DNA of 13,000 nucleotides from Phycisphaerae bacterium (lineage in GTDB: Bacteria; Planctomycetota; Phycisphaerae; UBA1845). The notes beneath the pieces were generated by a model. The model saw nothing but the letters and a program-made list of their open reading frames with translations, was not told where the DNA came from and did not search any database. The position numbers were made by a program, and so were the translations under genes. Shown piece after piece: positions 1 through 6,710 of the stretch (positions are counted from its first letter, which is position 1; each line of letters starts with the position of its first letter). The stretch lies in contig BQJS01000138.1 of the NCBI GenBank assembly GCA_021604825.1, positions 1-13,000 on the forward strand, read 5' to 3'.

Positions 1-743
1 GTGATCAGTCCGCAAGCAATCGCGACGGACAAGAACACGCGGGCCGGTCTGACGAAGAGTGTCATGTCGATGATGGTTTGCAGAAAGCGCACCCCATCCT
101 TGACGACGCTCAGCTTCGATTCGCCGACACGCTCTTTGTAAGACATCGGGCGTTCGACGATCGGCAGGCGATCATCGAGCAATGCCCGGGCGCTCATCGC
201 TGGCGTAAAGTTCAATCCATCGGGCAGCGGATAGAGTTCGTCGAGCGCTTCGCGGCGGATGACCCGCATGCCGCTGGCTGTATCGTGGACGATGCGGTTG
301 GTCAGGACGCTTAAGATCGTCGCGTAGATGCGATTGCCAAGGCGACGGATCGGCGGCATTTCGGAGTTCGGTCCGAGTCGCGAGCCCAACGCGATCGCCG
401 CATCCCGTTTGCATAAGTCGGTACACAGGTCGGCGAAGAACTGCGGATCGCACGTGCCGTCGGCATCGAGGAAGCCAACAAGTTCGGATTGATTGACCGA
501 GAATCCTTTCTTGATCGCGGCGCCATAACCTTGATTCTTATCGAACACGATCAGGGTGATGTCATCGTATCGCCTGGCGATCTCTACCGTGCCGTCAGTC
601 GAACCGTCGCTCACCACCACGATGTCTACACCGCTCACGGGCGAGTTGCGGACGATGTGTTCGCGGGCAGCCAGCGTTCGCTCGATAATCGATGCGATGG
701 CCTGTTCTTCATTCAACGCAGGGATGACGACGGTCAGCCGCAT
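1..743 (-). CDS. Family-2 glycosyltransferase, C-terminus cut by window edge
   Basis: The reading frame is open from an ATG at 743 to the left edge, giving 247 visible residues. It starts with the GT2 hallmark VVIPALNEE (5-13), followed by DIVVVSDGSTDGT (40-52) and the metal/nucleotide-binding FLDADG (91-96). DTASGMR (154-160) and GESKLS (207-212) are typical of the dolichyl-phosphate-mannose-synthase-like branch. Near residue 235 the chain turns hydrophobic, which suggests the membrane helix that follows the catalytic domain in many of these enzymes. From the family, it should move a sugar from a nucleotide sugar to a polyprenyl phosphate or lipid at the inner face of the cytoplasmic membrane; the sugar cannot be read from sequence. 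A GGAG at 751-754 (complement), 7 bases before the ATG, supports the start. It diverges from the kinase-like gene at 974. Family is secure, substrate unknown. Confidence 0.9.
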   Translation of the reverse strand, partial: MRLTVVIPALNEEQAIASIIERTLAAREHIVRNSPVSGVDIVVVSDGSTDGTVEIARRYDDITLIVFDKNQGYGAAIKKGFSVNQSELVGFLDADGTCDPQFFADLCTDLCKRDAAIALGSRLGPNSEMPPIRRLGNRIYATILSVLTNRIVHDTASGMRVIRREALDELYPLPDGLNFTPAMSARALLDDRLPIVERPMSYKERVGESKLSVVKDGVRFLQTIIDMTLFVRPARVFLSVAIACGLI

Positions 744-891
744 ATCGGGTCTCCGGGTCTTGGTGTTCGCGCACGGTTCTCCGTGACCTTGCGCAAACGG
801 TCTCTGCCCGATAATTTCATCGGTCTGATGCTGTCTCACCTTGATCGCTGACTGATGGTCGGTTGAGATGCCAACGCGCCGACGTCAGGAT

Positions 892-910
892 CGTTCATTT
901 GAACTGAACG
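892..910. promoter_or_regulatory. TGAAC/GTTCA repeat cluster, possible operator
   Basis: CGTTCA (892-897) and TGAACG (905-910) form an inverted repeat, and a further TGAAC lies at 900-904. The pentamer thus occurs three times in 19 bases, once inverted and twice as a direct repeat. It overlaps the putative -35 box of the kinase-like gene in the divergent intergenic region, where a repressor site would be expected. No regulator can be named. Confidence 0.3.
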
Positions 911-926
911 CCTTCTCTACTAGACT
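899..926 (+). promoter_or_regulatory. Possible sigma70-type promoter of the kinase-like gene
   Basis: TTGAAC (899-904) and TAGACT (921-926) are separated by 16 bases, each matching the sigma70 consensus at 4 of 6 positions. Transcription would begin near 933, downstream of the first possible start codon (TTG at 926), which favours the TTG at 974. Planctomycete promoters are poorly conserved, so confidence is modest. Confidence 0.35.
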
Positions 927-960
927 TGCAGCAATCGCGATTCGATCAACATCGTTCCAC

Positions 961-966
961 GGGGAA
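961..966 (+). promoter_or_regulatory. Ribosome binding site deciding the TTG start at 974
   Basis: GGGGAA lies 7 bases before TTG 974, the only plausible Shine-Dalgarno sequence near the start of the kinase-like gene. Confidence 0.4.
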
Positions 967-973
967 CAGCGTT

Positions 974-1765
974 TTGTCGAGTGAGAACAAACCAACCAAG
1001 AAAACGCCCGCCTGCTTGTTGGCATTGGGGCGCGACGATTTGCCGGCCACCGTTGCGCTCGAATCGGGCGAGTATCGACTCGACAAAGTCTTCAAGCACG
1101 ATTTCTTCGCAGCCACCGCCCGTTATGTCGGGGACAATGGCGCGATTGTCTTGAAGATCGGTCGCAAGGCCTGGTTCGGGATCGTGCCCTTGGGATGGAT
1201 TGGGCGATGGCATGCGTGGCATGAATCCGGCTGTTATGGTGCGTTGGACGATCTTGATGCCGTGCCAAATTTCCTCGGACGGATTGGTAAACACGGGTTG
1301 GCCCATGCCTACATCGAAGGGCATCCGCTGCGTAAAGGCGAACACGTTCCCGATGATTTTTTCGACCGGCTACGCGGCGCGATTGCGGCGATCCATGAGC
1401 GCGGGATGGCCTACGTCGATCTGGAAAAATGCGAGAACGTTATCGTCGGCGACGACGGGCAGCCGTACTTGATCGACTTTCAGATTTCGTGGCGACTGTC
1501 CAAGAAATTCGGTGGCGAGCTTTGGCCGCTGCGATTGTTGCGCAAGCGGTTGCAGCAATCCGATTGGTACCACATCCGCAAACTGCAGCGCCGCACCCGT
1601 CGCGACCAGATGAGCGATGCCGACTTGAAAGCGTCATACCACAAACCATTCCACGTGCGCGCTCATGGATACCTCACGCGACCCATTACCAAGTTGCGGC
1701 GACGGATTCTCAACAAAATCGATCCGGTCCAAAAACGCGGCGAGCGCGGGCGGGTCAACGAATAG
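974..1765 (+). CDS. Kinase-fold protein related to lipopolysaccharide-core / RIO-like kinases
   Basis: Taken from the TTG at 974 this is a 263-residue protein. A GGGGAA lies 7 bases upstream; the longer frame from TTG 926 has no ribosome site and starts inside a likely -10 box. A compact kinase fold can be followed: AIVLKIG carries the likely ATP-binding lysine (about residue 61), HAYIEGHPL (about 111-119) looks like the hinge region, YVDLEKCENVIV (about 147-158) replaces the usual HRDL catalytic loop but keeps Asp and Asn, and LIDFQ (about 166-170) stands for DFG. The C-terminal third is very basic, with many Arg and Lys, which would suit contact with membrane or an anionic glycolipid. This pattern matches small kinases such as WaaP/KdkA that phosphorylate lipopolysaccharide core sugars. 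The divergent glycosyltransferase fits an envelope role. The substrate is inferred; a protein substrate remains possible. Confidence 0.7.
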   Translation: MSSENKPTKKTPACLLALGRDDLPATVALESGEYRLDKVFKHDFFAATARYVGDNGAIVLKIGRKAWFGIVPLGWIGRWHAWHESGCYGALDDLDAVPNFLGRIGKHGLAHAYIEGHPLRKGEHVPDDFFDRLRGAIAAIHERGMAYVDLEKCENVIVGDDGQPYLIDFQISWRLSKKFGGELWPLRLLRKRLQQSDWYHIRKLQRRTRRDQMSDADLKASYHKPFHVRAHGYLTRPITKLRRRILNKIDPVQKRGERGRVNE

Positions 1766-1792
1766 CCATTGTCGTGTACGTAGCTGCTGGAT

Positions 1793-2332
1793 CTACTCGG
1801 GCGACCACTCGCGTTGCAGGATGGCCATGTGGATCACGTCGTGATACTTGCCGTTGCGATAGAACGCCTCGCGCATCACGCCTTCCTTGACGAATCCGGC
1901 TTGCGTGTAGACGTGGACGCCCATCTCGTGCTCGCCAAACACGCATAACTCGATGCGGTTGAGATTGAGCTCCTCGAAGCCGTACTGCACCATCAGGCGG
2001 GTGGCTTCGATCCCGTACCCGTGTCCGCGATCCTGTTCACTGCCGATCAAGATGCCGAAGGTGGCGCTGCGGGCGATGGCGTCGATTTGATGCAAGCCGC
2101 ACATGCCGATGAATCGATCGCCGTCGAACAGCGAGACGCCGAGTACGATATCCCCGCCCGGTTTGTAGAGGGCGTCGATGTATTCCTCCTCGCGGATTCT
2201 GTTGAGCGGGTTCATTTTTCCCAGCGTGCGCCAGCTTTCCGGGTCATTTCGCCAGGCGACAATGGTGGCTGCATCTTCCTTCTCGAGTGCCCGAAAATAG
2301 ACGTGCTTTCCAGCGTAGTAGGTCAAGTTCAT
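1793..2332 (-). CDS. GNAT-family N-acetyltransferase (RimJ/RimL/SpeG-like)
   Basis: The 179-residue protein has the GNAT layout: the N-terminal FRALEKEDAATIVAWRND (13-30), typical of the RimJ/RimL subgroup; a central strand ending in FGILIG; the acetyl-CoA pyrophosphate loop Q/RxxGxG/A seen as QDRGHGYG (100-107); and a C-terminal YTQAGFVKEGVMRE (142-155), also typical. Such enzymes transfer acetyl from acetyl-CoA to a protein N-terminus, a polyamine or a small amine; the acceptor cannot be told here. The frame is open for 53 codons further upstream, but the ATG at 2332 has a strong GAGGTGA and begins where homology of the family normally begins. It converges with the kinase-like gene, leaving 27 bases between the stops and no visible terminator, and diverges from the LOG-family gene. 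Confidence 0.9.
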   Translation of the reverse strand: MNLTYYAGKHVYFRALEKEDAATIVAWRNDPESWRTLGKMNPLNRIREEEYIDALYKPGGDIVLGVSLFDGDRFIGMCGLHQIDAIARSATFGILIGSEQDRGHGYGIEATRLMVQYGFEELNLNRIELCVFGEHEMGVHVYTQAGFVKEGVMREAFYRNGKYHDVIHMAILQREWSPE

Positions 2333-2337
2333 CGTTC

Positions 2338-2344
2338 TCACCTC
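2338..2344 (-). promoter_or_regulatory. Ribosome binding site of the acetyltransferase
   Basis: GAGGTGA on the minus strand; its GAGGT core lies 7 bases before the ATG at 2332. It fixes this start against the in-frame upstream extension. Confidence 0.7.
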
Positions 2345-2531
2345 ATCCGTTTTGGCTTCGCCATCGTCCCCGAACGTCGATTGTTGGCCAATTATCGAGT
2401 CGGCGGCGGTTTTTGGGGCACTGCCAGAACTCGTCTGTGGCAGGCCGTCGCGAATACGATTATGATACCGCCACTCCTCGCCAAGTCCCATCGGCTCACC
2501 ACTGCGTTTCTAGTAGGCTAGCACACCTGGG

Positions 2532-2544
2532 ACCTGAGACAGGT
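2532..2544. promoter_or_regulatory. Short perfect dyad, possible operator between divergent genes
   Basis: ACCTG-AGA-CAGGT is a perfect 5+5 inverted repeat around AGA. A third ACCTG lies at 2525-2529. It sits in the 283-base divergent region between the acetyltransferase and the LOG-family gene. No regulator is known; it may be chance. Confidence 0.2.
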
Positions 2545-2615
2545 ATCAATAAGTAACCAAACAAATTGTATGAGAATAGATAAGAGAAAAAGCAAAGAAA
2601 GAGGAAAGTAACACC

Positions 2616-3665
2616 ATGCAGCAAGCTCAATCGCCAGACCAGATCGCACGTCGTCAAGCCCGTGGGGATTCCATTCGCGCATTTTTGGATGAATTTGCCC
2701 CGGGAGACAATCAAGACTTGTTGGCCGAAATGATGGTCACCATCTGCCGGCTGTCACAAGACGATGCCAGCCGAGGTGACATTAAGGTTCTCAACCAAGC
2801 GCTCAAAGAACTTCGATACGCCTACAAGGTGTTCGCGCCTTATGATGGGGCACCAAAGTGTACGATCTTCGGATCGGCTCGAACGCGCGAAGATCACCCG
2901 CAGTACATCCAATGCGTCAAGTTTGCTCAGCTCATGCAGAAGCAAGGTTGGATGGTGATTACCGGCGCCGGTGACGGGATCATGCGGGCTGGACACCATG
3001 GAGCCACCCGCGAATCCAGCTTTGGCGTCGCGATCAGTTTACCCTTTGAACAAAGCACCAACACGATCATCGAGGGTGATCCGAAGCTGGTGAATTTCAA
3101 ATACTTCTTCACGCGAAAGCTGATGTTTCTCAAGGAAGCAGAGGCAGTCATTCTGTTCCCCGGAGGGTTCGGTACGCAAGATGAAGGCTTTGAAGCATTA
3201 ACCTTAATTCAAACCGGAAAGTCCGTTCCGGTTCCGGTGGTCCTGGTCGATGAACCGGACGGTACCTATTGGCAGCACTGGCGAACGTATGTGCAGTCAG
3301 AGTTGTTGCGAACCGGGATGATCGGCGAAGACGATATGTCCCTGTTCTCCATCACCGACAATGCCGACGAAGCCGTGGCTGAGATTCTGCATTTCTACCA
3401 TCGCTATCATTCTTCACGATTCGTCAACGACGAGTTGGTGATCCGAATGAAAACCTCACTCCCCAGCGCCCTGGTCGACAAGCTCAACGACGACTATGAA
3501 GATCTGCTCAAGGGTGGCGACATCCGTCAGGTCAATAAGGCCCTGCACGAGGAAGCCGGCGAGTTCGCGGACCTCCCGCGGTTAGTGTTCAACTATGACA
3601 AGAAGAGCGCCGGACGACTGCGTCAGATGATCAATGAAATCAATAACTGCGATGTCGCCCCGTAG
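2616..3665 (+). CDS. Long LOG-family protein (nucleotide 5'-monophosphate phosphoribohydrolase-like)
   Basis: 349 residues. The Rossmann core carries the LOG signatures in order: TIFGSART (83-90), VITGAGDGIMRAGHHGA (114-130), FFTRKLMF (164-171) with the conserved Arg-Lys, and the PGGxGTxxE motif as PGGFGTQDE (182-190). Members hydrolyse the N-glycosidic bond of nucleoside monophosphates, either cytokinin precursors or ordinary nucleotides as in PpnN; the old label 'lysine decarboxylase' is wrong. Compared with short LOG proteins of about 180-200 residues, there is a helical extension of about 80 residues at the N-terminus and about 85 at the C-terminus (from about 265), as in larger bacterial forms thought to handle nucleotide salvage. 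AGAGGAAAG about 9 bases before the ATG supports the start, and the leader is strikingly purine-rich. The gene stands alone and ends 49 bases before an intrinsic terminator. Which nucleotide is cut is unknown. Confidence 0.88.
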   Translation: MQQAQSPDQIARRQARGDSIRAFLDEFAPGDNQDLLAEMMVTICRLSQDDASRGDIKVLNQALKELRYAYKVFAPYDGAPKCTIFGSARTREDHPQYIQCVKFAQLMQKQGWMVITGAGDGIMRAGHHGATRESSFGVAISLPFEQSTNTIIEGDPKLVNFKYFFTRKLMFLKEAEAVILFPGGFGTQDEGFEALTLIQTGKSVPVPVVLVDEPDGTYWQHWRTYVQSELLRTGMIGEDDMSLFSITDNADEAVAEILHFYHRYHSSRFVNDELVIRMKTSLPSALVDKLNDDYEDLLKGGDIRQVNKALHEEAGEFADLPRLVFNYDKKSAGRLRQMINEINNCDVAP

Positions 3666-3714
3666 CGACTTGCCCCGCTACAACGGCAGCAGCCATCAAT
3701 CCAAAACGTATCGC

Positions 3715-3746
3715 AAGCCCACTTCGACCGTCGGAAGTGGGCTTTT
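3715..3746 (+). terminator. Rho-independent terminator after the LOG-family gene
   Basis: A perfect 11-base-pair stem (AAGCCCACTTC at 3715-3725 with GAAGTGGGCTT at 3734-3744) closes an 8-base loop and runs into TTTT. It is the clearest intrinsic terminator in the window. Confidence 0.88.
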
Positions 3747-3903
3747 GTGTGCGCCAACCACGCCTAACGAATTTGAATTGGAGACCCTGTTCCAATACGT
3801 ATCCCTGTGCCCTTGCTGTGGAGGCCCGTATTGTAAACACCTTTCCAGTATGGATTTATGAGCTACTTGTCTGATTGATGCATAAGGAGACTCTTAAAAT
3901 ACA

Positions 3904-3934
3904 TTGATGTCGTTTAAGTTGCATGACCGATAAT
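3904..3934 (+). promoter_or_regulatory. Possible promoter giving a leaderless MerR-type mRNA
   Basis: TTGATG (3904-3909) and GATAAT (3929-3934) are spaced by 19 bases, the long spacing known from promoters that MerR-family proteins activate. Transcription would begin at about 3941-3942, on the ATG itself, which would explain why no Shine-Dalgarno sequence is visible. A weak GTC/GAC dyad spans the spacer. Confidence 0.3.
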
Positions 3935-3941
3935 AGTGGCC

Positions 3942-4616
3942 ATGGATGCTTTCCAGGGGTTGGATACGGCAGAGGTGGCTCGGCGGGTTGGTGTGTCGGT
4001 GCGGCAGCTTGGGCATTGGGATCGGTTGGGGATTGTGTCGCCCTCCGCCGCGCCCGCCCGCGGTTCCGGCACACGCAGAATGTATGCCGAGGATGACCTC
4101 GCCTATGTCCTGCTCGTCAAAGCCGTTCGGCAATTCGGTGGCACTTTGGAATTTGCCGACGCGATTGTCTCGGCGGTGCGGTTGTCCCACAGGGATCTTG
4201 GAGGTTTCTCTGAATTGAGGCTGGTGGCTGACCCTGAGTCGGTGCGGTTCTGTGGGGTTGAGATGTCGGAGTATCGTGCATGCCTCGAAAACGCGGCTGC
4301 GTCCTTGGTGCTCAATCTCGAAACGATCGCCAAAGAAGCGCGGCGACTGGCCACGCGTCCAAGCCAGCCCAGCGTCGAAGTTCTGGAATTGGATGGCGCG
4401 GCGATCCAGGTGATCGTGGTGCCTCAAGCCGAATCGTTCGCAGCGTCCGCGAAAAAATTCCCGGGAATTAACGCAACGGGAGGATCGGTGTCAGCCGCCA
4501 TCGAGGCGCTTCGCAGGGCGATCGAGGTTGGGCCAGTCACCGAAAAGGCCAAGGTTGAGGCGCGCTCGACACCCGCCACCCAAAGCGGGGCGTCGGCATG
4601 GGGTGGGGAATGGTGA
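3942..4616 (+). CDS. MerR-type helix-turn-helix regulator
   Basis: 224 residues from ATG 3942; a GTG two codons earlier (3936) is the alternative. Residues 8-70 read as a MerR-type winged helix: LDTAEVARRVGVSVRQLGHWD (7-27) is the helix-turn-helix, LGIVSPS the start of the wing, GTRRMYAEDDLAYVLLVKAVRQ (43-64) the second helical pair. The remaining 150 residues show a helical stretch (about 100-130) followed by an Ala/Ser-rich tail; no cysteine set for metal binding and no recognisable ligand domain is seen, so the signal is unknown. The helix-turn-helix resembles both classical MerR proteins and the broader group with a single DNA-binding domain. There is no partner gene close by: citrate synthase begins 260 bases downstream. 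It may regulate its own promoter. DNA-binding role fairly sure, target unknown. Confidence 0.75.
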   Translation: MDAFQGLDTAEVARRVGVSVRQLGHWDRLGIVSPSAAPARGSGTRRMYAEDDLAYVLLVKAVRQFGGTLEFADAIVSAVRLSHRDLGGFSELRLVADPESVRFCGVEMSEYRACLENAAASLVLNLETIAKEARRLATRPSQPSVEVLELDGAAIQVIVVPQAESFAASAKKFPGINATGGSVSAAIEALRRAIEVGPVTEKAKVEARSTPATQSGASAWGGEW

Positions 4617-4662
4617 CCAGCGTTGTCGAGGTCGCCCGAAGCTGACGGAAGAATGTGCAATA

Positions 4663-4672
4663 ACAGCGCTGT
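4663..4672. repeat. Perfect 10-base palindrome
   Basis: ACAGCGCTGT is self-complementary and lies 205 bases before the citrate synthase start, in the same leader as three longer stem-loops. It could be a protein site; no factor is known. Confidence 0.3.
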
Positions 4673-4715
4673 CAGAGCCACTTTGGTTGCGTTTCCTCCG
4701 GGTTCTGCTAGCATC

Positions 4716-4744
4716 CTTGATTCGGTTTTTCGGTTCAAATCAAG
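4716..4744 (+). promoter_or_regulatory. Stem-loop in the citrate synthase upstream region
   Basis: CTTGATT (4716-4722) pairs with AATCAAG (4738-4744) around a 15-base T-rich loop. There is no T-run after the stem, so it is not a standard terminator; it may be an operator or leader hairpin. Confidence 0.35.
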
Positions 4745-4783
4745 TTGCGGCAAAGTGCTCAGAGTCTGAGCGCGATCCCACTT

Positions 4784-4813
4784 TTCGGACAATTATTGAC
4801 GTTGAAGTCCGAA
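4784..4813 (+). promoter_or_regulatory. Stem-loop in the citrate synthase upstream region
   Basis: TTCGGAC (4784-4790) pairs with GTCCGAA (4807-4813) over a 16-base loop, and the stem can add one T-G pair outside. There is no T-run after it. Confidence 0.35.
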
Positions 4814-4826
4814 GTTTGGGGTGGTT

Positions 4827-4855
4827 GGCACGCCAAGCCGCAATGGTTGCGTGCC
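4827..4855 (+). promoter_or_regulatory. Strong hairpin just before the citrate synthase ribosome site
   Basis: GGCACGC (4827-4833) pairs with GCGTGCC (4849-4855). Inside, AA/TT and CC/GG pairs continue the stem with two single-base bulges, leaving a GCAAT loop. The hairpin ends 9 bases before the ribosome binding site, so it could affect initiation. The same spot also holds the near-palindrome TTGGC-AC-GCCAA (4825-4836), so a DNA operator is the other reading. Confidence 0.4.
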
Positions 4856-4863
4856 TTAGAATT

Positions 4864-4870
4864 AAGGTGG
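4864..4870 (+). promoter_or_regulatory. Ribosome binding site of citrate synthase
   Basis: AAGGTGG lies 6 bases before ATG 4877. It decides this start against an in-frame ATG 44 codons upstream. Confidence 0.65.
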
Positions 4871-4876
4871 TGGGAA

Positions 4877-6157
4877 ATGGCTTCACTTCGGGATGCATTC
4901 AAGAGCAAGATTGCGAGTCTTCGCGAGGATGTCGACCGGTTGGTGGCTGAACATGGCGACAAAGTCATTGGCGAGGCGACCGTCGCCCAGGCGTACGGCG
5001 GCATGCGCGGTCTCAAGTGCATGGTCTGCGATACGTCGCTGGTCTCACCGCAAAAAGGGCTGATTCTGCGAGGCACGCCGCTCTCCGAACTCACCCACCT
5101 AAGCCCTGAAGAAACCTTCTCCTTGCTGCTGACCGGTGACGTGCCAAGCGCCGAAGAGTCCAAGGAACTCCAAAGCGATCTCGCCGCCCGCGCCGACGTG
5201 CCCGGGCATGTCTTCGATACGATCAAAGCCCAGCCGAAGACCAGCCATCCGATGGCTATGCTGACCATGGCGATTCTCGCGTTGGAAGAGCAGTCGAAAT
5301 TTCGCGCCCGCTACAACGACGGCATGACCAAAGACGACTACTGGGAGCCGGCACTAGAAGATTCGCTCGACTTGATCGCCAAGATGCCCACCATCGCTGC
5401 GGCTGTCTATCGAACGCGCTATGGCTTGGGTGATTTGATCGATCGCGATCCGAAGCTCGATTGGAGCGCCAACCTCACGCACATGATGGGCGTGCCCGAC
5501 GAAACGGGAACACTCGGCGACCTGACCCGTTTGTACCTGATGATTCATGCCGACCACGAGGGCGGTAATGTCAGTGCCAACCTGTGTCACACCGCCGGTT
5601 CAGCCCTGTCCGATCCGTACTATTCGGTGGCGGCTGGCTTGAGCGGATTGGCCGGTCCGCTGCATGGGCTCGCCAACCAAGAATGCCTGCGTTTCCACTT
5701 GGGAATCATGGAGCGATTCGGCAAGTTGCCAACCAAGGATGAGCTGAAGGACTACGCGTGGGAAGTCTTGAATTCCGGCCGCGTGATTCCCGGGTTTGGG
5801 CATGCGGTCCTTCGCGATACCGATCCGCGCTACACCGCCCTGCATGAATTCGCCAAGAAGGCCTGCCCCGACGCGGAGTTGTTCAAGCTTTCGCGGGTTA
5901 TGTACGATGTCGTCCCCGGTGTCTTGACCGAGCACGGCAAAGCCAAGAACGTCAACCCCAACGTAGACGCGCTATCCGGCGTGCTACTCTACGAATACGG
6001 CATCACCCAGCCAAGATTCTACACAGCCATCTTCGGCGTCTCCCGCGCCTTGGGAATGCTAGCCCAACTCGTTATCAACCGTGCCATGCGAACACCAATT
6101 ACCCGACCCAAGTCGGTATCCACAGCATGGATTAAAGAGCAGGTGGGTGCGAAGTAG
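4877..6157 (+). CDS. Citrate synthase, eukaryotic (mitochondrial-like) type
   Basis: 426 residues from the ATG at 4877. The enzyme condenses acetyl-CoA with oxaloacetate to citrate, the first step of the TCA cycle, in the cytosol. The three catalytic residues can be placed: His263 in PLHGLANQE, His309 in PGFGHAVLRDTDPR, and Asp364 in NPNVDALSG. Their spacing (46 and 55 residues) equals that of the pig heart enzyme (His274, His320, Asp375). The N-terminal MASLRDAFKSKIASLRE and motifs such as LRGTPLSELTHLSPEETFSL place it with the dimeric mitochondrial-like enzymes rather than the NADH-sensitive hexameric GltA. An upstream extension of 44 codons lacks a ribosome site and is Trp-rich, unlike the family. 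The gene stands alone after a 260-base leader rich in inverted repeats, which may bear on its control; no terminator is visible after it. Confidence 0.97.
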   Translation: MASLRDAFKSKIASLREDVDRLVAEHGDKVIGEATVAQAYGGMRGLKCMVCDTSLVSPQKGLILRGTPLSELTHLSPEETFSLLLTGDVPSAEESKELQSDLAARADVPGHVFDTIKAQPKTSHPMAMLTMAILALEEQSKFRARYNDGMTKDDYWEPALEDSLDLIAKMPTIAAAVYRTRYGLGDLIDRDPKLDWSANLTHMMGVPDETGTLGDLTRLYLMIHADHEGGNVSANLCHTAGSALSDPYYSVAAGLSGLAGPLHGLANQECLRFHLGIMERFGKLPTKDELKDYAWEVLNSGRVIPGFGHAVLRDTDPRYTALHEFAKKACPDAELFKLSRVMYDVVPGVLTEHGKAKNVNPNVDALSGVLLYEYGITQPRFYTAIFGVSRALGMLAQLVINRAMRTPITRPKSVSTAWIKEQVGAK

Positions 6158-6200
6158 CTAGGATCGACCGGTACATCCTTCTCTGAAACGCACATTCTTC

Positions 6201-6230
6201 TTGTGTTGATGACAGTATGTCTCGTATGAT
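6201..6230 (+). promoter_or_regulatory. Possible promoter of the small membrane protein gene
   Basis: TTGTGT (6201-6206) and TATGAT (6225-6230, 5 of 6 to consensus) with an 18-base spacer; transcription would begin near 6237, 50 bases before the ATG. The -35 box is weak. Confidence 0.3.
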
Positions 6231-6287
6231 TTACTGCTGACTCAAGAAAGTAGTGTCGCCGATATTCAAACCCGAAGGGCCTACGCG

Positions 6288-6710
6288 ATGCACTCTGACA
6301 AGCCTGCGCGATCATTTCGAAAATTCTTGGTGCTGTTTTGGGTTGCCGGTGTTTCGATCGAGCCGCTTTTCTTGATCGATGGTTTTCCAGAAGGCGCCTA
6401 TCTTCTTCTCTGCCTTGGTGGAACGTCGTTGTTGAGCGGTTTGCAGACAGCTGAGCGGGACCGTTGGGCACCCATGATTGCTGGGCCGGTCTCTCTTGCG
6501 CTAGGTACGGTGGCTGGTCATTATGTCGTGCGGTTGTTTGTTGGCCCTACTGTGGTCACGCCGATTGAATTGCATCATGTGCCGGGGATCGTTTTTTCGG
6601 TTGTCTGCCTGATCATCTTCAGCGGCATCGTCAGTGATGTCGCAGTTCGATTTCGCCGCTCTCCGTCATCTCGCAGTATTCGCGAGCGTGCCGTCGGTTC
6701 ATCCGGCTGA
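6288..6710 (+). CDS. Small four-helix membrane protein, function unknown
   Basis: 140 residues, with AAGGG 8 bases before the ATG. Four hydrophobic stretches can be read at about 12-30, 35-53, 62-85 and 98-120. The loop between the second and third is charged (TAERDRW, 54-60). Both ends are basic (KPARSFRK at the start, RFRRSPSSRSIRER at 121-134), so both termini probably face the cytoplasm. No enzyme motif, cysteine pair or signal peptide was recognised and I do not know the family. It lies between citrate synthase and the Imm21-like gene on the same strand, with gaps of 130 and 116 bases, so it may be a separate unit. That it is a real gene is supported by the ribosome site and by consistent helix placement. 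Confidence 0.65.
   Translation: MHSDKPARSFRKFLVLFWVAGVSIEPLFLIDGFPEGAYLLLCLGGTSLLSGLQTAERDRWAPMIAGPVSLALGTVAGHYVVRLFVGPTVVTPIELHHVPGIVFSVVCLIIFSGIVSDVAVRFRRSPSSRSIRERAVGSSG

Noticed and set aside
489..851. 120-codon plus-strand frame across the glycosyltransferase gene
   Set aside because: It is antisense to the GT2 gene, whose VVIPALNEE, DGSTDGT and DADG motifs are unmistakable.
2421..2443. CTGCCA...TGGCAG inverted repeat upstream of the acetyltransferase
   Set aside because: Only 6 base pairs with an 11-base loop and no T-run on either strand; too weak to call a terminator or a riboswitch.
2333..2491. In-frame N-terminal extension of the acetyltransferase by 53 residues
   Set aside because: The family fold begins at the ATG at 2332, which has a strong GAGGTGA; the extension looks non-coding.
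2021..2521. 166-codon plus-strand frame antisense to the acetyltransferase and its upstream region
   Set aside because: No motif or ribosome site; the minus strand encodes a clear GNAT protein.
3634..3861. Short plus-strand frame ending in CPCCGGPYCKH, which looks like a small zinc-binding protein
   Set aside because: It starts inside the LOG-family gene, crosses the intrinsic terminator and has only one cluster of cysteines.
4745..4876. In-frame N-terminal extension of citrate synthase by 44 residues
   Set aside because: It has no ribosome site, is unlike the family's N-terminus and runs through the hairpins; ATG 4877 has AAGGTGG at the right distance.
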